Part shown: positions 11,675 through 21,547 of the stretch, one piece after another | How positions within the stretch are numbered: position 1 is the stretch's first letter | Layout: the number at the start of each line of letters is the position of its first letter | NCBI GenBank assembly: GCA_002682825.1 | Contig: NOKP01000003.1 | Coordinates: 2,480,001 to 2,544,000 of the forward strand | DNA: 64,000 nt | Direction: 5' to 3' | DNA from: Neonectria sp. B-13 | Taxonomy: Eukaryota; Ascomycota; Sordariomycetes; Hypocreales; Nectriaceae | The notes under the pieces: generated by a model | Seen by the model: the letters and a program-made list of their open reading frames with translations, nothing else | What the model was told of the DNA's origin: nothing | The model's database searches: none | Position numbers and translations under genes: made by a program

Positions 11675-13197
11675 CTATACGTCTGCCGGCAGACGTGACG
11701 CATCTCCACCGCGGTCATAGGCCCCGTTCTGGGTCCCATTCAGGCCTCCTCCGTTTAGGCTCCCTCCGTTCGGAATTGCACCGTTCTCCTCATGGCCGAG
11801 CGGTTCGTCTCGCATCGAACGCTCGTCATCTGGCATCACTTCCCCTTCGCTGACCACGGGGAATGGAGTCAAGACGTGGCTGATGTCTCCCCACCATGTC
11901 TCTCCGAATTGTGTGTACCAGTCCACCGTGATCTTCAAGCCTTCTGCAATTCCTGTCTTTTGTTCCCACCCTAGTAACCGCAGCTTGGTGTCGTTTGTCG
12001 CATACCGCTGGTCGTTGAAAGGCCGATCGTGTGTATACTTGATCCACTTGCGGACCTGTTCCGGGGTATCGTGCGGTATCTTCAATAGCTCGAGGAGCTT
12101 GTCACATAGATCCAAGTTGGACACCTCGTTGTATGACCCGACATTGTATGTCTGACCCACCTGGCCCTTGTGGAGGATCGTATCAAAAGCATCTGCGGCA
12201 TCGCCGGCATACAAATATCTCCGCGTCGGGCTGCCGTCCCCATGCAGCGATACGGGCCGCCCGCGGTTCAGGAGACAGGTGAACTTGGGAATAATTTCTA
12301 GCAGCAGTCAGGACATGGTCGAAGCTCTAAACGGGCCAGGCGAAAGGCACTCACTCTCTGGATACTGATGCGGGCCGTAGACGTTATTGCTCCGTACAAC
12401 AATGACGGGGAGCTTGAAGCTCTTCTGGTAGGACTGAACTAGCATCTCGGCAGCCGCTTTGCTCGCAGCATACGGGTTGGTCGGGGCAAGGATGCTTGAT
12501 TCGAGCACATCATCGTGGCCTGCATGAATCTCGCCGTATACTTCGTCTGTGGAGATGTGCATAAATCGCTTAATTCCTACCTTCTTTGCACTCTCCAGAA
12601 GAACATGGGTTCCATAAACGTTGGTGTGGGTGAAGCCGTATGAGTTGCCAAAGCTCAGATCCACGTGGGACTGGGCGGCAAAATGTAGAACGGTATCGAT
12701 ATCATACCGCTCCATGCAGTCGAGCACCTGGGAGGGGTTGGTGATGTCACCGCGGTAAAAGGAAAAGTTGGGCTTGTCCTGCAGTACGCGGGTGTTGTTG
12801 AGCGAGGAGCAATAATCTAGCTTGTCGAATGAGACAATGTTGTAGGCCTGTGGGTATGTCAAGACAAGATGACGGACTAGCCAGCAAGCGCTTGAGACAT
12901 GGATGCGCGGTTAGCACGCGTGGAAGAAATGCCAGTGTGAGACCCGGACTCACATGAAGCCAGCTCCGCCGGTGACCATGATGTTTTTGACGTCAGGACG
13001 GGGCTCGAACTTGGTGGTGCCCGTGAGCACCGGCGCTTTTTTCCAGACGTCAGGATCCTGCACATACTCGCGGTGACCATTGGCCGTGGGCTTGGCCGAG
13101 ACTAGGAGCAGCCGAATCAGTAAGCGACGGAGGCCTCGAGCGGGATAGCGACTGCGGGAAGCATACCGGTGGCCGAGGGGTTTGCTGAAGCCGTCAT
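11675..13197 (-). CDS. UDP-glucose 4,6-dehydratase (RmlB-like)
   Basis: Minus-strand exons 13197-13167, 13101-12954, 12890-12355 and 12297-11675 encode 445 residues. This is an extended short-chain dehydrogenase/reductase of the nucleotide-sugar 4,6-dehydratase group. In fungi its homologue converts UDP-glucose to UDP-4-keto-6-deoxyglucose, the first step to UDP-rhamnose. The NAD-binding motif TGGAGFIA is split by intron 2 and restored by splicing (TTC AT|gtgagt ... ctcaag|C). Active-site features are STDEVYGE and the catalytic tyrosine and lysine in NPYAASKAA. HFAAQSHVDLSFGNS is also typical of the family. An N-terminal extension of about 50 residues precedes the fold. The C-terminal tail is rich in Gly and Asn (NGGSLNGGGLNGTQNG), unusual for a soluble dehydratase. 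The sugar nucleotide is inferred from fungal homologues, not read from the sequence. Confidence 0.9.
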
Positions 13198-14729
13198 GAT
13201 GGCGGGGAGGCCGTGACGAGAGCGAAGCTAGCAGGACAGACAGCGGCTGGCGACAGCAACGTGCGTCATGGGGAATTGGTCGCGGCTGGATGGTGAGACG
13301 AAAGTGGATGTCGAAGGAAGGCCCCCTGGCAGAAATGGCGTCCAAGCGAAAAGCGGGATGATGCGCTGTGAGGATGCAGGTTTTACAGAATCTAGAAGGA
13401 GAAAAAAATGAGGGCATTTCTTGGACCTGCGCGTGTCTTACTTACCTGGCTGGGAGAAGTCGTAGCGGCCGGGTTTCGGTGGCTCCGTTAGAACGGGGTG
13501 GCTTCACTGGGCTTGGAGGGTAAGTGGTGAGTGGTGAGTGGTGAGAGGGGACGGGACGGGAGTGTGTGGGTGGTAAGAGTCTTTGTTTGGCGGGCGAATC
13601 GCGATGACGCTCTTCTGTGGCGTTGAACCAACGGGGTTTTTAGTGACGTTAGTGCGCCTCGCCGTTTGAGGACTCTACCTATTCAGTAACAGTCAGTATT
13701 AATACTGTAACTTACTCGTCGTACACCGGACATGCGATAGATATTCGTACAAGGCCGACTCGTCGACGAGGCTTTACGAATTTACTTACTCAGGTAGCTA
13801 TGCTGAAGGGGTAAATCTAAACTTCTGGTGTTGTGGCTTGTCAAGAAACAGCAGTCTAAGACACTGTCGACGCCGATAGTGGGCGGCCATCATGCATCAC
13901 GCTGTGACGGCGTGACCGTGACGATTGCCCAAGAAACAACACACAATAATACCCAGCTCAACTTCCCAATCTACCAACGAGAGCAAGTCGAGGTGAGTCG
14001 GGCCGCCGGATACCATGTCGCACCGGGCCGCGCATCTCCCATTCGAAGCGTCTCCGGTCAAGGTTGTGCCGTATCGTGAGACCATCGGCCACATCGGGGC
14101 CCTCTCGAGCCCAAATCCCGGGCCTCCACCACGGAGCCATGGCCCCGATTCTCACTGCATCTCCTCTAGCTGACTTCATGTCTCCCCATTCGCAGGGGGC
14201 GCTCATCGGGACCACCTGAAGAACTCGGTACTCGATGAGGCGGAGTATCGGCGTTAATTGCCTTTGCCTGCAAGGGTCGTTCCCTTGGATCGGACCTGAT
14301 ACCCCAAGCGGCTGTTCCGACAAGGGACCCACGCAATCGAGTCTGGGAGTGAAAGGACTTGTTGCCGCTTCCTGGCTCGCGTGTAGCTGCCGCCGTTTAC
14401 TATGTACGAAGCATGGAGTACGAAAACCCATCATTTACGCCAGTCGCCATGATCCGAGTCCGAATAACCCCTGACTCAGACTACGACCATCTGGTTGTCC
14501 AAATCACACCTTGAAGAAATGGCAAAGAATGAGCAAGAAGAGAACACAGGCATGGCCCTGGTGCGTTTCTGAAGTCTCACTAAAGTGTTTAGGGGCGATA
14601 GGATGTTCTCTAATTTGACCTAGAGCCTCCAAAGGCAACCAAGTCCTCAACATACAAGCGCCCAACTGCAGGGGATATCATTAATGTTTGCTCATAATCT
14701 AGTATTCTCCATTCCGTACAGTCCGACAT
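13198..14729. other. Intergenic region upstream of the dehydratase gene
   Basis: This 1.5 kb lies between the dehydratase start and the RPF1 stop. It should carry the dehydratase promoter and leader on the minus strand. A tandem GTGGTGA array sits at 13521-13546. I see no gene. Confidence 0.45.
13392..13445 (-). other. Possible 5'-UTR intron of the dehydratase gene
   Basis: Reading the minus strand, CAG|GTAAGTAAG at 13445 and TTCTAG at 13392 would bound a 54-nt intron about 200 bases upstream of the ATG. Size and signals fit the introns elsewhere in this window. It is only a candidate, as no coding phase constrains it. Confidence 0.35.
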
Positions 14730-15956
14730 CTACAGGTTGAATCTCTTGCGGTCCTTCTCCATCTTGGCCTTCCACTCCCACTGCGTCGCATCGTCACCTT
14801 CGCTGCCAGCTCGTCCAATGCCTTTGTCCACTCTCCTCAGCTTGAGCGTAAATCGCGGCCCCAACTCCTGCAAGCCAGCACGGATGCTCTCAACGCCCTT
14901 CACTTCCACGCCGTCGGCGCCCACAATGCTCTTCTCAGTCGCTCGCTTGTCTCGGAAGACGTAGCGGTGTCGCCGCACAAAGATGTAATCACGCTGGTTG
15001 TGCAGTGTCACGACTTGGCGACCCTGGAACTCCGGCCGGGGAGGGAACAACGTCATGAAGAGCTTGGCCGTGAGGAGACCCAGTGGCGTCTTGAAGTTGT
15101 TGAGGAGAAGCTCGGGGTAGTGATTCGTAGGGTTGCCGTGACCGGGCAGCTTCTTGCCCTCGACCCAGTTGGTAATAGAGAAGTGGAACGTCGGACCCTC
15201 GGGAAGGTGCACCACAGAGAGGCCAGTGGGCTTCTTGGAGTCTTCCTTGAGGAGCACAAGAGTGGTGTACTCTCGGTTGGATGCGAACTTGCAAATCTCC
15301 CGTAGCGAGTACTTGTGGCTGTGTTTGTGGGCGGACCGTGGGATGTAGGAGCTGTTGGGGAACAGAGCGCAGAGCAAGTTCGCCTCTTCGTGAAGGGTGG
15401 AGTTGAGAGACGTGGTGACAAGGACCTTGGGTGTGGGAGGAGGGATGTCGGAGAAGAGAGTTGGGAACTTGAGGGCCAGGGACGTAGGTGTTAGGTCGAG
15501 GTTCGTGCTGGTGGTGGACGGCGCAACACTGTTGTCTCGTCTCGATCGGCGTTCCCGCTTCTTTTCCAGCGCAGCTTGACGAGCTTCGTCGTCCTCCTCG
15601 TCCGAGCCAAGCATACTGTCGGCATCGTCGTCCTCATCGCTCCCATCCTCCAGAGCCGCCTGCTCAGCTGCCTCGGCCTCCTCGATGCGCCGGCGCTTCA
15701 ACTTTTCGAGGTCGACCTGCGCACCCAGGCTATCATCGTCGACATCATCCCAAACACGCTTCTGATCGATGGTGACGGGCTTGCGCTTGGCCAAGCGGGC
15801 CTCTTTCAGCTCAGGTTCGCGGTCCTCTTCCTTCTTTCGACGGTATCGCATTTCCCGACGTTCCTTGTCAATGGTCTTCTTATGCTCGATAAAGAGCTCT
15901 CGGCGCTTGAGCTTGTTGGCATTTTTCAGCGCCTGAACAGGCGGTTTGGTACCCAT
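14730..15956 (-). CDS. RPF1: Ribosome production factor 1 (Brix domain)
   Basis: This is a single exon of 408 residues. Rpf1 is a nucleolar Brix-domain protein needed for assembly of the 60S ribosomal subunit. The Brix domain covers about residues 170-370 and shows the family signatures KYSLREICKFASNREYT, LSVVHLPEGPTFHFSI, NHYPELLLNNFKTPLG and VVTLHNQRDYIFVRRHRYVF. The N-terminal third is basic and then acidic (DEDDDADSML, DEEDDEAR), as usual for nucleolar factors. The start at 15956 (MGTKPPVQALKNANKLKRRE) fits the family. The open frame extends to 16106, but that extension reaches into the shared promoter and has no family support. The gene diverges from NOC3. Confidence 0.94.
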   Translation of the reverse strand: MGTKPPVQALKNANKLKRRELFIEHKKTIDKERREMRYRRKKEEDREPELKEARLAKRKPVTIDQKRVWDDVDDDSLGAQVDLEKLKRRRIEEAEAAEQAALEDGSDEDDDADSMLGSDEEDDEARQAALEKKRERRSRRDNSVAPSTTSTNLDLTPTSLALKFPTLFSDIPPPTPKVLVTTSLNSTLHEEANLLCALFPNSSYIPRSAHKHSHKYSLREICKFASNREYTTLVLLKEDSKKPTGLSVVHLPEGPTFHFSITNWVEGKKLPGHGNPTNHYPELLLNNFKTPLGLLTAKLFMTLFPPRPEFQGRQVVTLHNQRDYIFVRRHRYVFRDKRATEKSIVGADGVEVKGVESIRAGLQELGPRFTLKLRRVDKGIGRAGSEGDDATQWEWKAKMEKDRKRFNL

Positions 15957-16241
15957 CGTGAGTGAGTCGCAATGGCGGAAGTTATCTTGGATTGGTAGAA
16001 GAAAGTTGATTGACCTGGAATTGGAATTGAGCGGCTGGGAAATTTTGGCGTAGAGGGGCATCGTCAGGGCGGCAGAAAATTCCAAAATTTTGGCGGTGAG
16101 ACGCAATCGCGAGCTGTCATTGGTTTAGAACCTGAGATACCCACCAAGATCTCATGAACTTTCAAAGAAAAGTGTCTGAACAGACGACAAAATTTATTTC
16201 GGTCGCCAATATCAGGATCCCAGATTCGACACAGCGACAAG
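15957..16241. promoter_or_regulatory. Shared bidirectional promoter of RPF1 and NOC3
   Basis: Two large-subunit assembly genes diverge from these 285 bases. The 11-mer AAATTTTGGCG occurs twice in the same orientation, at 16040-16050 and 16085-16095. Both copies contain, or nearly contain, AAAATTTT, the core of the ribosomal RNA processing element known upstream of ribosome-biogenesis genes in yeasts. No exact PAC motif was seen. Co-regulation is inferred. Confidence 0.6.
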
Positions 16242-18233
16242 ATGGCACCAGGAGGCTCAAAACGGAGAAAGCTGGAGCATGACTCCTCCGACAATGAGTC
16301 GCAGCCGCAAGTTTCCTCCAAGAAAACCCAGAAATCCTTCTTCAAGAACGCCTCAAACTGGAACCTTGAGCAGGACTATGAGTCGCGCCCGCGCAAGGGC
16401 AAGAAGGCGCACAAGGAGACCAACCGGCTACCCATCAGGACCGCTGATGGCCGTATTGAGCAGTTCCCGACTCTAGAGGAGGAGGTCGAGAGCGACACAG
16501 AGTGGCTAGAGGGCCGCGAGGATGAGGGCCAGTCGGATGCCGAACCCGAGGTGGTTGAGGAGGTGCCCCGGGTCCCTGAGCCTCAACAGATCCGGGAAGC
16601 GCAGGAGGAGCTGGCCAAGATTGCCCTGGCAATGAACGAGGACCCAGAGGAGCACGTCGGCGCATTCAAAGCCCTCGCAAAGATTGGACAGTCCAGGATC
16701 CTGGCGATCCAGATGCTTGCCCTCATGACCCAGATGTCAGTCTACAAAGACGTCATTCCCGGCTACCGAATACGCCCGCAGACTGAGGACGGGCCCAAAG
16801 AGCAGCTCTCAAAGGGTGTTCGCACGCTGAGGCAGTACGAGCAAGCCCTGGTCGCCGGATACCAAACCTACATCAAGGAACTGGCCCGTTGCTCCAAGAT
16901 GGAGATGCGAGCGCACCGCGGAGGCCAGAGCCTGGCGACCATCGCCATTACCTGCGCCTGCACGCTCGTCACATCGGTTCCTCACTTCAATTTCCGCAGC
17001 GACCTGCTCAGGATCCTCGTTGGCAAGATCAGCAGGCGCAAGATAAACGCCGACGGCGTCAAGTGCATCCAGGCCCTCGAGACGCTGCTCCACGACGATG
17101 AGGAAGGGCGGCCATCTCTGGAGGCGGTGTCCTTACTGTCCAAGATGATGAAGGCGCGCGAGTTCGAAGTCGACGAGAGTGTCATCAACATCTTCCTCAG
17201 CCTACGCCTCCTCTCCGAGTTCTCCGGCAAGGCGTCCCAGGACCAGGTGGAGGGCGGCGTCCATCTCAAGAAGAAGCGCGAGTTCCGCACCAAGCGAGAA
17301 CGCAAGAATAAGAAGGAGCAGAAGTCTCTCGACAAGGACATGGAACAGGCCGACGCCAGTGTTACCCACGCTGAGCTTGAGCGCATGCAGTCTGAGACGC
17401 TCAAGCTGGTCTTTGCAACCTACTTCCGCATTCTGAAGCTGCGGATGCCGCACTTGATGGGCGCCGTGCTCGAGGGATTGGCCAAGTATTCCCACCTCAT
17501 CAACCAGGACTTCTTTGGTGATCTCCTTGAGGCCCTCAAGGATTTGATCCGACACAGCGACCATGACAACGAGGCGGGGTCTGAAAACGAAAGTGAGGAC
17601 GAGGAGGCAGACGACGACGATGACGACGACGTCCCAACCCGCAACCTTACCCGTGAGGCCCTACTCTGCACCGTCACGGCCTTCGCTCTCCTCGCCGGCC
17701 AAGACGCCCACAACTCCCGCAACGACCTCCATCTGGACCTGTCCTTCTTCACCACGCACCTTTTCACGTCTCTCCTCTCCCTCTCCACCAACCCGCACCT
17801 CGAGCTCACCCGGCCGACTAACGCGGCCGCGTCCGCTACCTCTATGGTCAACGTGCAGACCACGACTGTTCTCCTCCTCCGCTCTCTCACCGGCATCCTG
17901 CTCCCGCCGTGGAACATCCGCTCCGTGCCGCCTCTGCGCCTGGCGGCGTTCACCAAGCAGCTGATGACAGCAGCACTGCAAATGCCCGACAAGTCCACGC
18001 AGGCCGTGCTCGTGCTGCTCAGCGACATAGCCCACACCCATAGCAAGAAGGTGCTCAGCCTGTGGAACACGGAGGAACGCAAGGGCGATGGCCGCTACAT
18101 TCCTACCAGCGACAGCGTTGAAGGAAGCAATCCCTTCACGGCGACGGTGTGGGAAGGCGAGTTGCTGAGGAAGCATTACTCGCCCAAGGTCCGGGAAGGT
18201 ATCAAGGTGCTAGAGAAGGGAATGTCCGGATAG
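16242..18233 (+). CDS. NOC3: Nucleolar complex protein 3
   Basis: This is a single exon of 663 residues. Noc3 acts in nucleolar and nucleoplasmic pre-60S assembly with Noc2, and in yeast it also has a role in replication licensing. The N-terminus is charged and basic (SKRRKLEHD). The NOC3 domain follows: it includes LAKIALAMNEDPEEHVGAFK and the family block SLATIAITCACTLVTSVPHF. A basic linker (KKKREFRTKRERKNKKEQK) precedes the C-terminal CBF/Noc domain (LKLVFATYFRILKLRMP, VLEGLAKYSHLINQDFFGDL). An acidic run (DDDDDDDVP) separates its two halves. The 5' end is close to RPF1 and both share a promoter, which fits joint expression of 60S assembly factors. Confidence 0.94.
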   Translation: MAPGGSKRRKLEHDSSDNESQPQVSSKKTQKSFFKNASNWNLEQDYESRPRKGKKAHKETNRLPIRTADGRIEQFPTLEEEVESDTEWLEGREDEGQSDAEPEVVEEVPRVPEPQQIREAQEELAKIALAMNEDPEEHVGAFKALAKIGQSRILAIQMLALMTQMSVYKDVIPGYRIRPQTEDGPKEQLSKGVRTLRQYEQALVAGYQTYIKELARCSKMEMRAHRGGQSLATIAITCACTLVTSVPHFNFRSDLLRILVGKISRRKINADGVKCIQALETLLHDDEEGRPSLEAVSLLSKMMKAREFEVDESVINIFLSLRLLSEFSGKASQDQVEGGVHLKKKREFRTKRERKNKKEQKSLDKDMEQADASVTHAELERMQSETLKLVFATYFRILKLRMPHLMGAVLEGLAKYSHLINQDFFGDLLEALKDLIRHSDHDNEAGSENESEDEEADDDDDDDVPTRNLTREALLCTVTAFALLAGQDAHNSRNDLHLDLSFFTTHLFTSLLSLSTNPHLELTRPTNAAASATSMVNVQTTTVLLLRSLTGILLPPWNIRSVPPLRLAAFTKQLMTAALQMPDKSTQAVLVLLSDIAHTHSKKVLSLWNTEERKGDGRYIPTSDSVEGSNPFTATVWEGELLRKHYSPKVREGIKVLEKGMSG

Positions 18234-19654
18234 ATGGATGTACAGACGAGATAGACCCAGCGCAAGACAATTAATTTCACCATGATGAATTTGAAGACCA
18301 GCTCTATCTCTCGTTTTAAGAGCCCTGCAGCTGCATATATCAAATGTCTGGGTACCCGTGATGAAGGAATTGGATGCTTGACTTTCATCATTGAGGCGGG
18401 CTACACCTACAATTGGAACTCGCCAAGTGCAAAAGTTAGATCCTCGCCATTCCCAGCCATACATTTGAACGTTAGTTTTCGGCTCAGATTTCAAGATGCA
18501 AAGGTTCACTAGTTGAAAGAGCAAGAATAGTGTCGATAGCTGCTTTAAATAGACAGTCAATAATATGAGTGTTGCTACCTAAGGAAATAAACAGCTTTTG
18601 CTGATGGCATGAGTAGATACACACGTAAATTAAAGACGTGTTTAAAACTAAATATTTAACTAAAGCTAAATATATATTTAGAACTAAGGACTTTAGTAAT
18701 TCTACCTCACACCTTATGCATTAGTCCTTGGTCCACCATGAGTCGTCCATGACCTTAACATGGTCTCACACAACCGTGACCTCTCGAGGTTGGAGAACAG
18801 GTTATGGTCAAGCGTTGCGTTTAACGTCAACACCCATTCGCGGTCGTCTGGTTCCTTGGCAGTGTGTCCAGTTGCATCGCTGAGCAGATGGAAAATGGTC
18901 ATGATTTTCTCGAATGGTAGGGCGTGACTGGTGATGTTGAGAGCTTGATGGCTCCATCGTTCGGTTGGGGTGTTTCGAGGGACTAGCATATCGTATCCTC
19001 ACAGGATCTACCCAAATAACGTGATGGTCCCCCCTGGCGGCTTTTATTTAGAGTCTAACACAGAACCTTTCTTGAATGAGGTTATGTATGAATCGGCTTG
19101 TCAATCGAAGTGACCTAATCATGCTACTCGTCCTGAATGCTTGGGCAGATTGGGCTTCAAGGGTAATGACTTGAGTAGTCAGGCATCACAAAGTGAACAA
19201 TGGAAAACAAGACTGATGTTGTTTACGCTTGCGAGCCATCGATGGCCGTCCCTTGGTGTGGGAAGAGCAGCTCTGGGGAGAGTAGACACGCAGGCATGCG
19301 ACGAGCAAAAGCTGCATACCGCGTCTGCTGACATAAATATGCCGTCAGCTAGTGCGGAGAATTGTATTGCGGTATGGTGAACTTAATTTGTCGATTGCTG
19401 TATTCTTTGGCTGGCAAGTTCCTGAGTTGGGATTATGCTAGGCTAGACCGCCTGCCGCTTGCGAATAATTTCGGACCTTATTGATTCTTCAACACCATCT
19501 CAACAGCCGCGTGTTGATCAACGCCCGCACTCGCCCCATAGGGTTTCAACACTTGATTTCGCTTGGGGACATCTAAGTAGTCAAGGGTCATCGATTTCCC
19601 TTCCCGCTTCACGACACGTTAGCCGACGCCCGACTCGGCTCATGCCAACTCACA
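18234..19654. other. Intergenic stretch with an AT-rich island
   Basis: This 1.4 kb lies between NOC3 and POP3. Around 18630-18700 the sequence turns strongly AT-rich. A 91-codon minus-strand open frame at 18989-18714 has no recognisable relatives and no other gene signals; I do not call it. The rest appears unstructured. Confidence 0.4.
18636..18700. repeat. AT-rich island with palindromes
   Basis: About 65 bases are dominated by TTTAAA, TAAATATTTA and CTAAAT words. They include the perfect 16-bp palindrome CTAAATATATATTTAG at 18666-18681. The composition differs sharply from its surroundings and resembles the debris of RIP-mutated repeats in Sordariomycetes, but the element is too short to identify. 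Confidence 0.45.
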
Positions 19655-20507
19655 ATGGCGACCACATCACAGCCCAGTCGAAAGAGAGTCATTCATCAGC
19701 TGGAAACGCCCTTTTCAGCCGTCTCATGGTACACCTCGCTGTACAATCCCATTTGTCTGTCTTAAACCGCTCATTCTGTGCGCAGGCCGTCAATTTCTCC
19801 CGAAGATCAGGATACCATTCTTGAACTGCTCTGCGAGTAAGTAAAAGACCACGAGCTATTCATAGACCGGGGAATTCCATCTTGAGAGGTCCTAGCAAAG
19901 GATATATGGACTTGATCCCCTGACAGATTGCATCTCTAGACTCTTAAGCCCCCTCGGCCAGCATCGCCAAACCTACACCAAGCGATCCAAGGGGAAAAGA
20001 GCCGCGAAACGAGAAAAGGCAGCCAAAAAGTCACAGGATCCCATCGAAGAGTCTTGTGTTCCACCCGCGCCTGAACTAAACGACAAGATTGACGTCGGGC
20101 TGAACTCCATCACCAAGAATCTTGGCCCCTTGGGCGGCAATGGTGACCGGCAATATTCGATGATTTTCGTCGCACGCGGGAACCAAGCGTCATCCTTCAA
20201 CTGCCAGTTCCCGCAGATGGTTGGTGCTACCGCAAAAGGCCTAGATGCGGAGAAAAAGATTCGTTTGGTTGGATTCTCCAAGCCATGCGCTGACCGGCTA
20301 AGCACTTGTTTGGGGCTACCCAGGGTTTCGTCAGTCGCGATCACGATTGATGCCCCTGGTGCTGGTGCCCTGCAAGAGTTTGTCCAGAAGACGGTGGCAC
20401 CCGTGGATGCAGCTTGGCTGGATGAAACACAAGACCCAAATTACCTGGCAACGATGATTAATGCCACTGAGACGACGGTTGGTCCTAAACGAGTGCGGAA
20501 CGAGTAA
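19655..20507 (+). CDS. POP3: RNase P/MRP subunit Pop3
   Basis: Exons 19655-19728, 19786-19836 and 19940-20507 encode 230 residues. Pop3 is a protein subunit shared by RNase P (tRNA 5' processing) and RNase MRP (rRNA processing), acting in the nucleus and nucleolus. The family hallmark is rebuilt across both introns: WPSISPEDQDTILELLCE then LLSPLGQHRQTYTKRSKGKR, followed by a lysine-rich stretch. Later there is a conserved region beginning MIFVARGNQASSFNCQFPQM and a helical block KKIRLVGFSKPCADRLS. The second exon is only 51 nt. The start at 19655 (MATTSQPSRKRVIHQL) is the first ATG that reaches the first donor in phase. The length is typical of fungal Pop3. Confidence 0.85.
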
Positions 20508-21547
20508 CAGCCCAAAGTGGCCGTTTGCTTGCACGTACCTACCTAGTTATTCAGTAATAAATGCCAAAGACAAGCCTATGGGGTTCGTCCTTTGTGAACG
20601 ATTAGGCATACACATTGAGGATAAGCAAATATGCCAATACTCTAAGGCGAATCGCCATCCAGGCTACTGCCCCCTATACGTAGGTATCGAAAGCTGGGTC
20701 GAAGGATATGCATCCTGCATGCGCCCGATGCTGAGGTCCGAAGCCAGGTTCTGGTTTCGTCATCAGGTTCGAAGTGATGGGTTTTCGAGGGGTATCAAGC
20801 TACCTTGGTTTACCTACGCGCCTGTTGAGGCTGTGAAGGAAGCCTAAAGGGTTGCTTGACGAGCGTAAGGAGTGTTATTGGTTTAGGTTATCAGCGCAGG
20901 TACCTTGCGAATGAGATGATCGAACATATATTTAGTTGCGGCGAGAATCGGTAATGGGAAAGGACGCTCCTTGCACAAACGCAGCGGAGTTTCTCCCGGC
21001 TGCTCCTTCTTCCACTTCACCTACTAGTCGCGTCTCTCGCGTTCTCCCTCCTTCCACTTGTTTTTATCCCACACACTCTCCTTTTTCTTTGCACCACAAC
21101 ACAATTACAACACAACCCCAGACGTCGCCCTTCACTTTCATCTGGATCTGCCTTTACTAGTCCTTGGGCTCGTTCCCGAACTCAAGTCAGCCTCTGGCTG
21201 TTTCTGGAAGTGAGTGCTCTCCTCGCCGTCGCCCAGGCGTTACTCCCCCAACGAAACACGAGCGGCCCTCGTTCAGTTCCCTCAACGACAGAAAGATAAC
21301 TAACGCTTATTTTCTAAGTAGATAAAGGCTTGTCTGCTTACTTCCTTGGCTTTTCGCCGTACTCAGCTCGTGGTGCAGTCGCCCCAGCACGAGAATAGAA
21401 CCCGCCCCCGAGTACGTTGGCCACAGGTCAGCTCTGCCACCATCCAGGCACAAGACCTTAGGGCCTCTTTCCGTTTAAGATAAGCTGACTTTAGCCTCTA
21501 GACAACTCCTCTCATTCATAGCTCGGATCGCGAGAGGGCAGTCAACC
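20508..21547. other. Intergenic region and leader of the next gene
   Basis: No gene is supported. One open frame overlapping the POP3 end and running to 20847 has no family resemblance. From about 20990 the plus strand becomes CT-rich, as in many fungal 5' leaders, ending at the ATG at 21548. Further leader introns are possible but not called. Confidence 0.4.

Noticed and set aside
18714..18989. A 91-codon minus-strand frame near the AT-rich island
   Set aside because: Moderately protein-like but with no homologue that I recognise, no splice signals and no promoter features. Left uncalled.
20461..20847. A 128-codon frame overlapping the end of POP3
   Set aside because: It overlaps the POP3 coding end in another frame and has no family resemblance.
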